A stretch of DNA of 64,000 bases from Acidovorax temperans (lineage in GTDB: Bacteria; Pseudomonadota; Gammaproteobacteria; Burkholderiales; Burkholderiaceae_C). The notes under the pieces were generated by a model, which had not been told where the DNA came from, ran no database searches, and was given only the letters and a program-made list of their open reading frames with translations. Made by a program: the position numbers and the translations under genes. Position 1 is the first letter of the stretch. Each line of letters opens with the position of its first letter. Shown piece by piece: positions 6,302-15,097 of the stretch. The stretch is from assembly GCF_006716905.1 (NCBI RefSeq), contig NZ_VFPV01000002.1:1268501-1332500 (forward strand), written 5' to 3'.

Positions 6302-8206
6302 TCAGGGGGCCAGGTCGGTCCAGCGCTCCAGTGCGGCCAGCAGTTCTTCTTCGATCACGCCTTCGCGGGCGTGCAGAGCCGTGGCGCGCTGCGGGTCGCG
6401 GGTGTAAAGCGTGCCATCGGCCAGCTCTTGCTGGATGGACTGCTGCTCGGCTTCCAGCGCGGCGATGCGGTCGGGCAGTTGCTCCAGCTCGCGCTGCTCC
6501 TTGTAGCTCAGCTTCTTCTTGGGGGCGGCGGCTTGTTCGTCTTTGGCCGCAGCGTTGCCGCCCTTGCCTTCTGTGGCGGGTGCTGCCGTGGCTGCGGGCG
6601 GTGTGTTGCGTTGATCGCGCAGGGCCTGGCTGCGTTGGGATTGCTGCAGCCAGTCTTCCACGCCCCCCTCAAACTCGCGCCACACGCCATCGCCTTCGTA
6701 GGCAATGGTGCTGGTGACCACGTTGTCCAGAAAGGTGCGGTCGTGGCTGACGAGGAACACGGTGCCGGGGTAGTCCTGCAGCAGCTCTTCCAGCAGGTCG
6801 ATGGTTTCAATGTCCAGGTCGTTGGTGGGCTCGTCCAGCACCAGCACGGTGGCGGGGCGGGCGAACAGGCGGGCCAGCAGCAGGCGGTTGCGCTCGCCGC
6901 CCGACAGCGACCGTACGGGCGAATGCGCGCGGGCGGGCGAGAACAGAAAGTCGCCCAGGTAGCTGCGCACATGCTTGCGCTGGCCGTTGATCTCGATCCA
7001 CTCGCTGCCGGGGCTGATGAAGTCTTCCAGCGTGGCGTCCAGGTCAATCGCGTCGCGCAGCTGGTCGAAGTAGGCCACCTGCAGGTTGGCGCCGCGGCGG
7101 ATGGTGCCGCTGTCGGGTTCCAGCTCGCCCAGAATCATCTTCAGCAGCGTGGTCTTGCCCGCGCCGTTGGGGCCCAGCAAGCCAATCTTGTCGCCGCGCA
7201 GCAGCGTCGCGCTGAAGTCGCGGGCAATCACCTTGTCGCCAAAGGCTTTGCTCACGTGCTGCAGCTCGGCAACGATCTTGCCCTGGTAGTTGCTGTCGCC
7301 CCCGGTGCCCACTTCCATCTTCACCTTGCCCACCACGTCGCGGCGGGCGGCGCGGGTTTCGCGCAGCTTTTCCAGGCGGCCGATGCGGCTTTGGCTGCGG
7401 GTGCGGCGCGCTTCCACGCCTTTGCGCACCCACACTTCCTCTTGCGCCAGCAGCTTGTCGGCCTTGGCGTTGATGACGGCTTCCTGCGCCAGTTGCTCTT
7501 CCTTTTGCAGGCGGTAGGCGGCAAAGTTGCCGGGGTACGAGCGCAGCTGGCCCCGGTCCAGTTCAACGATGCGGGTGGCGATGCGGTCCAGAAACGCCCG
7601 GTCGTGGGTGATGGTGACCACGCTGCCCTTGAAGTCGATGAGCAAATCCTCCAGCCAGCGGATGGAGTCCAGGTCCAGGTGGTTGGTGGGCTCATCGAGC
7701 AGCAGCACATCGGGCCGGGCCACCAGGGCCTGCGCCAGGGCCACGCGCTTTTTGGTGCCGCCAGACAGGTCGCCCACGCGGGCGTCGGGGTTCAGGTGCA
7801 GGCGCTGCAGGGTTTCTTCCACGCGCTGCTCCCAGTTCCAGGCGTCGGCCGCTTCGATCTGGGTTTGCAGGGCGTCCAGGTCCACGCCATCGGCGTGGGC
7901 CAGGTATTGTTCGCGCAAGGCAATCACCCCTGCCAGCCCGGCAGAGGCCGCCTGGAAGATGGTGGCGTCGGGGTCGAGTGCGGGCTCCTGCTCCACAAAG
8001 GCGATGCGTGTGCCTTGCTGCACTTGCAGCGTGCCGTCGTCGGGTTTGGCCAGGCCGCCGAGAATTTTGAGCAGCGAAGACTTGCCCGCGCCGTTGCGGC
8101 CAATCAGGCCGACGCGTTCATTGGTTTCAAGAGAAAAGCCGGTGTGGTCCAGCAAAGCGACATGCCCGAAAGCCAGCTGGGCATTGAGTAGGGTGATAAG
8201 AGCCAT
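6302..8206 (-). CDS. uup: ABC-F family ATPase Uup
   Basis: Cytoplasmic ABC-F protein with two fused ATP-binding domains and no membrane domain. The family acts on ribosomes or branched DNA; Uup mutants show increased transposon excision. Domain 1 has Walker A GRNGAGKS at 36-43, signature LSGGTKKR and Walker B LLLDEPTNHLD. Domain 2 has GPNGAGKT, LSGGERNR and LVLDEPTNDLD. The C-terminal 100 residues contain a charged stretch then a probable coiled coil (KKLSYKEQRELEQLPDRI region), as in Uup. With the ATG at 8206 the length is 634 residues, matching E. coli Uup (635). It is divergent from lolC, separated by 73 bases. Confidence 0.92.
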   Translation of the reverse strand: MALITLLNAQLAFGHVALLDHTGFSLETNERVGLIGRNGAGKSSLLKILGGLAKPDDGTLQVQQGTRIAFVEQEPALDPDATIFQAASAGLAGVIALREQYLAHADGVDLDALQTQIEAADAWNWEQRVEETLQRLHLNPDARVGDLSGGTKKRVALAQALVARPDVLLLDEPTNHLDLDSIRWLEDLLIDFKGSVVTITHDRAFLDRIATRIVELDRGQLRSYPGNFAAYRLQKEEQLAQEAVINAKADKLLAQEEVWVRKGVEARRTRSQSRIGRLEKLRETRAARRDVVGKVKMEVGTGGDSNYQGKIVAELQHVSKAFGDKVIARDFSATLLRGDKIGLLGPNGAGKTTLLKMILGELEPDSGTIRRGANLQVAYFDQLRDAIDLDATLEDFISPGSEWIEINGQRKHVRSYLGDFLFSPARAHSPVRSLSGGERNRLLLARLFARPATVLVLDEPTNDLDIETIDLLEELLQDYPGTVFLVSHDRTFLDNVVTSTIAYEGDGVWREFEGGVEDWLQQSQRSQALRDQRNTPPAATAAPATEGKGGNAAAKDEQAAAPKKKLSYKEQRELEQLPDRIAALEAEQQSIQQELADGTLYTRDPQRATALHAREGVIEEELLAALERWTDLAP

Positions 8207-8279
8207 GGGGGGATTATCCGGGGGGCGCCCTGGCGGGTTGTCCAGAAGGGCTTCCACCCAATGCCACAATCGCGTTTCC

Positions 8280-9533
8280 ATGCAAATTCCTTACGAACTG
8301 GCTTTGGGCTGGCGCTACACCCGCGCTGGCCGCGCTACGCGGCGCAACGGCTTCATCTCGTTCATCTCGGGCGTGTCCATGCTGGGCATTGCGCTGGGGG
8401 TGGCGGCGCTCATCATTGTGCTGAGCGTGATGAACGGATTTCAAAAAGAGGTACGCGACCGCATGCTCAGCGTGGTCTCGCACATCGAGATTTTTGCGCC
8501 CCACGGGACGGCGATGCCCGACCCCGCGCTCACCCTCTCCGAGGCGCAACGCAACCCGAACGTGGTGGGGGCTGCGCCTTTTGTATCGGCCCAGGCCCTG
8601 CTGGCCCGTGGCGAGGACATGAAGGGAACGCTGGTGCGCGGCATTGATCCGGCCCAGGAAGGCGCGGTGACCGACCTGGCCGCCACCAACGCCGAGGTGC
8701 TCAAGCAACTGGTGCCTGGCGAGTTCCGCGTGGTGCTGGGGCGCGAGCTGGCCCGTTCGCTCGGCGCGCGTGTGGGCGATGCCATCACGCTGATTGCCCC
8801 GGCCGGGCAAGTCACCCCCGCAGGCGTGGTGCCCCGCCTCAAGCAGATGACGGTGGCAGGCACGTTTGACTCCGGCCACTACGAATACGACTCGGCCCTG
8901 GTCATGCTGCACCACGAGGATGCGCAGCGCATCTTCCGGCTGGAAGGCCCCACGGGCGTGCGCCTGAAGCTCAAGGACCTGCACCAGGCCCGCGAGGTGG
9001 CGCAGCAACTGGCGGGCAGCCTGAGCGGCGACCTGCTGATCCGCGACTGGACGCAGCAAAACCGCACCTGGTTTGCCGCCGTGCAGCTCGAAAAGCGCAT
9101 GATGTTCATCATCCTCACGCTCATCGTGGCGGTGGCCGCCTTCAACCTGGTGAGCACGCTGGTGATGACGGTGACCGACAAGCGCGCCGACATCGCCATC
9201 CTGCGCACCCTGGGCGCCAGCCCCAAAAGCATCATGGGCATCTTTGTGGTGCAGGGCGCCATGGTGGGGGTGATTGGCACCTGCGTGGGCCTGCTGCTGG
9301 GTTTGGGCATTGCCGCCAACATCGACGTGATCGTCCCGGCCATCGAGCGGGCGCTGAACGCCAGCTTCTTGCCCAAGGACATTTACCTCATCAGCAAGAT
9401 GCCGAGCGAGCCGCAGGCCAGCGACATCGTGCCCATTGGCGTCATTTCTTTGGTGCTGGCTTTTGTGGCCACGCTGTACCCCAGCTGGCGTGCCAGCCGT
9501 GTCAATCCTGCAGAGGCACTCCGCTATGAATAA
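8280..9533 (+). CDS. lolC: Lipoprotein-releasing ABC transporter permease LolC/LolE type
   Basis: Inner-membrane permease of the Lol system, which extracts mature lipoproteins and hands them to LolA (gene at 50757). 417 residues: one N-terminal membrane helix (about 24-50), a periplasmic domain of about 220 residues, then three helices (about 273-293, 318-345, 382-402) of the FtsX/MacB type, ending in the usual [18 protein letters not shown]. Only one permease gene is next to lolD, so the complex may use this subunit twice (LolF-like) unless a second gene lies elsewhere. The stop codon overlaps the lolD start by eight bases inside repeat copy 4. Confidence 0.92.
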   Translation: MQIPYELALGWRYTRAGRATRRNGFISFISGVSMLGIALGVAALIIVLSVMNGFQKEVRDRMLSVVSHIEIFAPHGTAMPDPALTLSEAQRNPNVVGAAPFVSAQALLARGEDMKGTLVRGIDPAQEGAVTDLAATNAEVLKQLVPGEFRVVLGRELARSLGARVGDAITLIAPAGQVTPAGVVPRLKQMTVAGTFDSGHYEYDSALVMLHHEDAQRIFRLEGPTGVRLKLKDLHQAREVAQQLAGSLSGDLLIRDWTQQNRTWFAAVQLEKRMMFIILTLIVAVAAFNLVSTLVMTVTDKRADIAILRTLGASPKSIMGIFVVQGAMVGVIGTCVGLLLGLGIAANIDVIVPAIERALNASFLPKDIYLISKMPSEPQASDIVPIGVISLVLAFVATLYPSWRASRVNPAEALRYE

Positions 9534-9580
9534 TGTAGCTGCTCGCGCTTATTCAGAGGGCGCTGCAGGCCAAAATGGCC
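9522..9580 (+). repeat. Bipartite palindromic repeat, copy 4 (spans the lolC/lolD junction)
   Basis: GCTATGAATAATGTAGCTGC, then TCGCGCTT, GGCGCTGCAGGCC and AAAATGGCC. It contains the lolC stop, the lolD start, and the codons for the first 18 residues of LolD ([18 protein letters not shown]). Confidence 0.8.
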
Positions 9581-10266
9581 AAAATTCTCTGGGCGGTGAA
9601 GTGGTGCTGGAAGCCAAGGGCCTGACCAAGCGCTTCACCGAAGGCCGCCTGGATGTGACCGTGCTGCACGGCGTGGACCTGCAAATCCGCGCAGGCGAAA
9701 CGTTGGCCATCGTCGGCGCTTCGGGCTCGGGCAAAAGCACGCTGCTGCACCTGCTGGGCGGGCTGGATGCACCCACGGCGGGCACCGTGCGATTGAAGGG
9801 GGCGGAGATGTCGGCCCTTTCGCCCGAGCGGCAGGGCCAGCTGCGCAACCAGCACCTGGGCTTCATCTACCAGTTCCACCACCTGCTGCCTGAGTTCAGC
9901 GCGCTCGACAACGTGGCCATGCCCCTGCGCATTCGCCGCCTGCCGCTGGCCCAGTGCCATGCGGAGGCCGAACGCGTGCTGGCCTCTGTGGGCCTGGCCG
10001 GGCGCTTGCAGCATCGCCCGGCTGAGCTGTCGGGCGGCGAGCGCCAGCGTGTGGCCATTGCCCGCGCCCTGGTCACGCGCCCGGCTTGCGTGCTGGCCGA
10101 CGAGCCCACCGGCAACCTCGACCGCAGCACGGCCGACGGCGTGTTCGACCTGATGCTGCAACTGGCCCGCGACCAGGGCACCGCGTTTGTGATGGTGACG
10201 CACGACGAATCACTCGCTGCGCGCTGCCACCGGGTGGTGCGGCTCACCTCTGGCGTGCTGCGCTGA
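9526..10266 (+). CDS. lolD: Lipoprotein-releasing ABC transporter ATPase LolD
   Basis: ATPase powering lipoprotein release with the LolC-type permease. 246 residues: Walker [10 protein letters not shown] at 64-72, a Q-loop region [10 protein letters not shown], signature LSGGERQR and Walker [12 protein letters not shown], the last two typical of the LolD/MacB subfamily. The ATG at 9526 is chosen because it lies in the overlap with lolC, which suggests translational coupling. The first 20 or so residues precede the ABC fold and come from repeat copy 4, so they are probably dispensable. Confidence 0.93.
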   Translation: MNNVAARAYSEGAAGQNGQNSLGGEVVLEAKGLTKRFTEGRLDVTVLHGVDLQIRAGETLAIVGASGSGKSTLLHLLGGLDAPTAGTVRLKGAEMSALSPERQGQLRNQHLGFIYQFHHLLPEFSALDNVAMPLRIRRLPLAQCHAEAERVLASVGLAGRLQHRPAELSGGERQRVAIARALVTRPACVLADEPTGNLDRSTADGVFDLMLQLARDQGTAFVMVTHDESLAARCHRVVRLTSGVLR

Positions 10267-10284
10267 TCGGTGCACTTGCGGCCC

Positions 10285-11118
10285 ATGGCCTGGATTGACA
10301 CCCACGCCCACCTGGATGCGCCCGAGCTGGCGCACGATGTGGACGCGGTGCGCGAGCAGGCCCGGGCCCAGGGCGTGGTGCATTGCGTGCTGCCCGCGGT
10401 AGAGCGCAGCAACTGGGACAGCGTGCGCCTGCTGGCCCACCGCCATGGCGACAGCTACGCCCTGGGCATTCACCCCCTGTACACCGGCCGCGCGCAGGAC
10501 GAAGAGCTGGAGCTGCTGGCCCACACCCTGCAGCAGCACCGCGCTGACCCGCGCCTGGTGGCCGTGGGCGAAATCGGGCTCGACTACTTTGTGCCGGGGC
10601 TGGACGCCGAACGCCAGCAGCGCTTTTACCGCGCGCAGCTGGTGCTGGCGCGGCGGTTTGATATGCCCGTCATCCTGCATGTGCGCCGCTCGGCCGACCA
10701 GCTTTTGAAGGTACTGCGCCAGGTGAAGGTGCGCGGGGGCATCGCCCACGCTTTCAATGGCAGCCTGCAGCAGGCCCAGGCGTTTGTTGCGCTGGGCTTC
10801 AAGCTGGGGTTTGGCGGGGCGGTGACGTACGACCGCGCCCTGCAACTGCGCCGCCTGGCCACCGAGCTGCCGCTGGGCAGCCTGGTGATGGAAACCGATT
10901 CGCCCGACATTCCCCCGCACTGGCTCTACACCACCGCGGCTGACCGGGCTGAGGGCCAGCCCCAGGGCCGCAACACCCCTGCCGAGCTGCCCCGCATTGC
11001 GCAGGTGGTGGCTGATCTGCGCGGCATGGCTGTGGCGGACCTGGCCCAGGCCACCACCGCCAATGCCTGCGCCGCCTTGCCGGGGTTGCAGAAGTTATTG
11101 CATCAAAATGGCCTGTAG
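10285..11118 (+). CDS. TatD-family metal-dependent hydrolase/DNase
   Basis: TIM-barrel metal-dependent hydrolase of the TatD family, whose members act as 3'-5' DNases or similar phosphoesterases. 277 residues from the ATG at 10285. Metal ligands are visible as DTHAHLD (His7, His9), the glutamate of EIGLDYF (about residue 95), the histidine in ILHVRRS, and the aspartate in ETDSPDIPPHW. It follows lolD by 18 bases and is probably in the same transcript, an order often seen in betaproteobacteria. The final residues (HQNGL) are encoded by repeat copy 5. Which TatD paralogue it is cannot be settled here. Confidence 0.88.
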   Translation: MAWIDTHAHLDAPELAHDVDAVREQARAQGVVHCVLPAVERSNWDSVRLLAHRHGDSYALGIHPLYTGRAQDEELELLAHTLQQHRADPRLVAVGEIGLDYFVPGLDAERQQRFYRAQLVLARRFDMPVILHVRRSADQLLKVLRQVKVRGGIAHAFNGSLQQAQAFVALGFKLGFGGAVTYDRALQLRRLATELPLGSLVMETDSPDIPPHWLYTTAADRAEGQPQGRNTPAELPRIAQVVADLRGMAVADLAQATTANACAALPGLQKLLHQNGL

Positions 11119-11160
11119 CGCTTATCTATCAAGCGCTTATTGCTATTGAATTAATAGCTG
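11103..11160 (-). repeat. Bipartite palindromic repeat, copy 5 (overlaps the tatD-like stop)
   Basis: In plus-strand order: AAAATGGCCTGTAGCGCTT, AAGCGCTTATTGCTAT, TTAATAGCTG. Box B is in reverse orientation and box A is inverted relative to other copies. The TAG stop of the TatD-like gene lies inside it. Confidence 0.75.
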
Positions 11161-11220
11161 AAACTCCCTAGCGGTGCCTGGATACATTCTGGATACACAG
11201 GCCGTTCACAATCCTCCGCC

Positions 11221-11814
11221 ATGACCACCCCGCAGGAACCCGCACCCTTGGCCGACGGCGCTGCAACCCCAGCCAGTGAGGTGCCGACGCGGCTGGTGGG
11301 CTTGCCCCCGGTGGTTTCGGATCGCACCGTGGTGCTGGTGCTGGGCAGCTTTCCTGGGGCCGCGTCGCTCAAGGCGCAGCAGTATTACGGGCACCCGCAA
11401 AACCACTTCTGGCGCATTCTGCAAAGCCTGTGGCCCCAGCACCCCTTGCCGCCCGCCGGGCCGCAGCACTACGCCCAGCGCTGCGCTTGGCTGCTGGAGC
11501 GCCGCCTGGGCCTGTGGGACGTGTACGCCAGTTGTGAGCGCGAGGGCAGTCTGGACACCAGCATCCGCAACGCGGTGGTCAATGATTTTGCGCAGTTGCT
11601 GCGCGAATGCCCTGGCCTGCGCGCCATCGCCCACAATGGTGGGGAAAGCTTCAAGCACAGCGCGGCGGTGCGGCAACAATGGGCGGGCGCCTACCCTGGC
11701 GCCCAGGTGCAGTCGGTGCGCCTGCCCTCTACCAGCCCTGCCAACGCCAGCTGGAGCTTTGAACGTAAACAGACTGCCTGGGCCGAACTGATGGCCGCGC
11801 ACGGATTGCTTTGA
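11221..11814 (+). CDS. Hypoxanthine-DNA (deoxyinosine) glycosylase, UDG superfamily
   Basis: Base-excision repair enzyme of the uracil-DNA-glycosylase superfamily, family 6 type, expected to remove deaminated adenine (hypoxanthine) from DNA. 197 residues. Family signatures are GSFPGAASLKAQQYYGHPQN (about 41-60) followed by HFWRIL, then GLWDVYASCEREGSLDTSI, and LPSTSPANA in the C-terminal DNA-binding loop. The first 25 residues are alanine/proline-rich and probably disordered. It precedes the spermidine-synthase-like gene by four bases, so the two are likely cotranscribed. Confidence 0.82.
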   Translation: MTTPQEPAPLADGAATPASEVPTRLVGLPPVVSDRTVVLVLGSFPGAASLKAQQYYGHPQNHFWRILQSLWPQHPLPPAGPQHYAQRCAWLLERRLGLWDVYASCEREGSLDTSIRNAVVNDFAQLLRECPGLRAIAHNGGESFKHSAAVRQQWAGAYPGAQVQSVRLPSTSPANASWSFERKQTAWAELMAAHGLL

Positions 11815-11818
11815 ACCC

Positions 11819-12583
11819 ATGACCCGCAAGAAAAATACCCTCCCCGAGCTGCCGGAAGTCAGCGTTTCTGACGATGGCGAAGTGCGCCACCTGCACCTGG
11901 GCACCCCCTGGATTCAGGGCTCCATGCGTGTGGACGACCCCTTCGCGCTGGAGCTGGAATACGTGCAGCGCATGATGGCCTGGCTGCTGTTTGTGGAGCC
12001 CACCTCCGTCACCAAGCGGCACGCCATGCAGCTCGGCCTGGGGGCCGGGGCCATCACCAAGTTCTGCCACAAAAAACTGCGCCTGTGCGCCACCGCGATT
12101 GAGCTGAACCCGCAGGTGCTGGCCGTGTGCCGCCAGTGGTTCAAGCTGCCGCCCGATGGGGCCAAGCTGCGCGTCATCCTGGGCGATGCCGCCAAGGAAA
12201 TCCGCGACCCCATGTGGCTGGGCACGGTCGATGCCCTGGCGGTGGACCTGTACGACCACGAAGCCGCCGCGCCCGTGCTCGACAGCCCCGACTTCTACGC
12301 CGACTGCCGCGCGCTGCTGTCGGAAGACGGGTGCATGACGGTGAACCTGTTTGGCCGATCGTCCAGCTTTGAGCGCAGCCTGCAAAGCATGGCCACGGCG
12401 TTTGGCGAAGAGGCGCTGTGGGCCTTCAAGCCCACGCGCGAAGGCAACACCGTGGTGCTGGCCCAGCGCACCCCTTCGCGCCCCAAGCGCGCCGAGCTGA
12501 TGGCCCGCGCCGAGGTGGTGCAGGAGCGCTGGGGCCTGCCTGCCACCAAGTGGCTGCGCGTGTTCAAGCCCGTGGTGGCTTGA
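11819..12583 (+). CDS. Spermidine-synthase-like methyltransferase-fold protein
   Basis: A 254-residue protein of the spermidine synthase/SAM-binding fold. The glycine-rich nucleotide-binding strand reads MQLGLGAGAITKFCHKKL (about 67-84), followed by the acidic strand end in ATAIELNP and DALAVDLYD where the catalytic aspartate of PAPT enzymes would lie. It lacks the N-terminal beta domain of true spermidine synthases, so the substrate is unknown. Start is an ATG four bases after the glycosylase stop. Homologues are usually annotated only as spermidine synthase-like; I would not assign polyamine synthesis. Confidence 0.65.
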   Translation: MTRKKNTLPELPEVSVSDDGEVRHLHLGTPWIQGSMRVDDPFALELEYVQRMMAWLLFVEPTSVTKRHAMQLGLGAGAITKFCHKKLRLCATAIELNPQVLAVCRQWFKLPPDGAKLRVILGDAAKEIRDPMWLGTVDALAVDLYDHEAAAPVLDSPDFYADCRALLSEDGCMTVNLFGRSSSFERSLQSMATAFGEEALWAFKPTREGNTVVLAQRTPSRPKRAELMARAEVVQERWGLPATKWLRVFKPVVA

Positions 12584-12651
12584 AGAAGGCCAGGGCGGCA
12601 CTGGTGTGCGGCCCGGGTTGTTGATGTTGTCGATTCCAGCAGGTTTGTCCC

Positions 12652-14451
12652 ATGTCCACCGTTCCTCCCGCCGTTCCCCGCGCTTCTTCGCCCGCTGCGT
12701 TCACAGGCCCCCTGGTCTGGCGCAAGGTGGTGGACTGGCTCAGCGCCGATGGCGTGATTTCGGCCGACGAGGCGCAGCGCACCATTGCGCGCTGTTCGCA
12801 GGCCGAAAGCGCCCAGAACCCGCTGGTGCGCCTGTCCAACGTGGCCATGGCGCGCGCCAGCGATGGCCGCCCGCTGGACATCGAGGCACTGACCGAATAC
12901 CTGGCCCAGCGCGCCGGCCTGCCGTACCTGCGCATCGATCCGCTGCGGGTGGATGTGGGCCGCGTGGCCGACACCATGAGCGCCACCTATGCCGAGCGCC
13001 ACAAGGTGCTGCCTGTGCAGGTCACGCCCACCGAAGTCGTGGTGGCCACAGCCGAGCCGTTCATGACCGACTGGGTGGCCGAGGTGGAGCGCCAGTCGCG
13101 CCGCACGGTGCGCCGTGTGGTGGCCAACCCGCAAGACATCCACCGCTTCACCGCCGAATTTTTTGCGCTGGCCAAATCCGTGCGTTCGGCCCAGAAAGCC
13201 GGTGGCGCCAGCGCCGGGAGCAGCTTTGAGCAGCTGGTGGAGCTGGGCAAGACCAACAAGCAGCTCGACGCCAACGACCAGGGCGTGGTCAAGGTGGTGG
13301 ACTGGCTGTGGCAATACGCCTTCGACCAGCGCGCCAGCGACATTCACCTGGAGCCACGGCGCGAGCAGGGCGTGATCCGCTTTCGCATCGACGGGGTGCT
13401 GCACCCGGTGTACCAGATGCCCATGGGCGTGCACAACGCCATCATTTCGCGCATCAAGCTGCTGGGCCGCATCGACGTGGTGGAAAAGCGCCGCCCGCAG
13501 GACGGTCGCATCAAGACCCGCAACCCGCGCGGTGAAGAGGTGGAAATGCGCTTGTCCACCCTGCCCACGGCGTTTGGCGAAAAGATGGTGATGCGGATTT
13601 TTGACCCCGACAACGCCGTGAAAGACCTGGACGCGCTGGGCTTTTCGCAGCACGACGCGCAGCGCTGGGAGTCGCTGGTCAAGCGCCCGCACGGCATCAT
13701 TTTGGTGACGGGGCCCACGGGCTCGGGCAAGACGACCACGCTGTACTCCACGCTCAAGCGCGTGGCCACCGAAGAGGTGAACGTCAGCACGGTGGAAGAC
13801 CCCATCGAAATGATCGAGCCCAGCTTCAACCAGACCCAGGTGCAGCCGCAGCTCGACTTCAACTTTGCCGAAGGGCTGCGCGCCCTCATGCGGCAGGACC
13901 CGGACATCATCATGGTGGGCGAAATCCGTGACCTGGAAACGGCCGAGATGGCCATTCAGGCGGCGCTGACAGGGCACTTGGTGTTCTCCACCCTGCACAC
14001 CAACGATGCCCCCAGTGCCATCACCCGCATGATGGAACTGGGTGTGCCTTCGTACCTCATCAACGCCACGCTGCTGGGCGTGCTGGCGCAGCGGCTGGTG
14101 CGCACGTTCTGCAAACAGTGCAAGCAGCCAGACCCCACCGCGCAGCGCGAGGCCTTGGCCGAGGTGGTCAAGCCCTGGAAGCTCAACGGTGCCTACCAGC
14201 CCTACAAGGCCGTGGGCTGCGTGGACTGCCGTATGACCGGGTTTCAGGGGCGCATGGGGCTGTATGAACTGCTCACGGTGACCGAGCCGCTCAAGGACAA
14301 GATCAACCAGGCACCGTCCATCGAGGCGCTGCGCCGCCAGGCCGTGCAAGACGGTATGCGCCCGCTGCGTTTGGCAGGCGCGCTGCGGGTGGCGGAAGGG
14401 GTAACTTCACTCGAAGAGGTCATTGCGGCTACGCCACCGCTGGAGGCGTAA
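12652..14451 (+). CDS. GspE/PilB-family secretion or pilus-assembly ATPase (orphan)
   Basis: Hexameric assembly ATPase of type II secretion/type IV pilus machines. 599 residues: an N-terminal MshEN/GspE-N-like domain (about 30-200), then the motor domain with Walker A GPTGSGKTT near residue 354, Asp-box acids in VEDPIEM, Walker B MRQDPDIIMVGEIRD near 420, and His-box ALTGHLVFSTLHTND. A tetracysteine zinc motif (FCKQCKQ near 487, CVDCRM near 523) is typical of GspE. No other secretion or pilus gene is in the window, so its machine is encoded elsewhere. It follows the spermidine-synthase-like gene by 68 bases. Confidence 0.88.
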   Translation: MSTVPPAVPRASSPAAFTGPLVWRKVVDWLSADGVISADEAQRTIARCSQAESAQNPLVRLSNVAMARASDGRPLDIEALTEYLAQRAGLPYLRIDPLRVDVGRVADTMSATYAERHKVLPVQVTPTEVVVATAEPFMTDWVAEVERQSRRTVRRVVANPQDIHRFTAEFFALAKSVRSAQKAGGASAGSSFEQLVELGKTNKQLDANDQGVVKVVDWLWQYAFDQRASDIHLEPRREQGVIRFRIDGVLHPVYQMPMGVHNAIISRIKLLGRIDVVEKRRPQDGRIKTRNPRGEEVEMRLSTLPTAFGEKMVMRIFDPDNAVKDLDALGFSQHDAQRWESLVKRPHGIILVTGPTGSGKTTTLYSTLKRVATEEVNVSTVEDPIEMIEPSFNQTQVQPQLDFNFAEGLRALMRQDPDIIMVGEIRDLETAEMAIQAALTGHLVFSTLHTNDAPSAITRMMELGVPSYLINATLLGVLAQRLVRTFCKQCKQPDPTAQREALAEVVKPWKLNGAYQPYKAVGCVDCRMTGFQGRMGLYELLTVTEPLKDKINQAPSIEALRRQAVQDGMRPLRLAGALRVAEGVTSLEEVIAATPPLEA

Positions 14452-14593
14452 GTGTTCTCCACATCGGGGTTTTCCCTGGAATTTCGGTGCCCACCATAGG
14501 CGCGTTACGGAATGTAGGTGGAATCCACATCGAGTGCCCCGAACCTTGGAACCACAATCGCCCGATCCGGATTTCCGTAAAGGGGACAAACTC

Positions 14594-15082
14594 GTGAAAA
14601 TCAAGAGTCAGAAAGACTTTTTTGCCGGCCTCATGTTCATGGGCGTAGGCACTGCGTTTGCGTGGGGTGCCACCACGTACAACATTGGCACTGGCGCCCG
14701 CATGGGCCCTGGCTACTTTCCATTGATCCTGGGGATCTTGCTGGCCATCATCGGCTTGGTGATCACCTTCCAGGCCACCACGGCCGAAACCCCCGATGGG
14801 GACAAGATCGGCAAGTGGGCCTGGAAGCCGCTGTTCTTCATCCTGGCAGCCAACTTCACCTTCGGTATTTTGCTGGGTGGTCTGCCCAGCATCGGCGTTC
14901 CGGCCATGGGCCTGATCGTTGGCATCTACGCCTTGACCTTCATTGCCAGCCTGGCCAGCAATGAGTTCAACGCCAAGGGCGTGTTTGTGCTGGCCACCAT
15001 TCTGGCAGCAGGCAGTTATGTGGCTTTCGTGTGGGCGCTGAAGTTGCAGTTCCCGGTGTGGCCTAGTTTCATTTCGGGTTAA
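14594..15082 (+). CDS. tctB: Tripartite tricarboxylate transporter small membrane subunit TctB
   Basis: Small four-helix membrane subunit of a TTT-family solute importer. 162 residues with hydrophobic segments at about 9-26, 38-58, 75-95 and 100-120 plus a C-terminal one, and the family motif RMGPGYFPLILG after helix 1. The GTG at 14594 is chosen because an AAGGGGA ribosome-binding site lies nine bases upstream and the next gene follows by 15 bases. No tctC gene for the periplasmic binding protein is nearby; Comamonadaceae often carry many unlinked TctC/Bug proteins that could serve it. Confidence 0.85.
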   Translation: MKIKSQKDFFAGLMFMGVGTAFAWGATTYNIGTGARMGPGYFPLILGILLAIIGLVITFQATTAETPDGDKIGKWAWKPLFFILAANFTFGILLGGLPSIGVPAMGLIVGIYALTFIASLASNEFNAKGVFVLATILAAGSYVAFVWALKLQFPVWPSFISG

Positions 15083-15097
15083 GGCAGGAGCACCACC

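Noticed and set aside
6191..8191. 666-residue frame on the plus strand
   Set aside because: Antisense of uup, which carries both sets of Walker and signature motifs.
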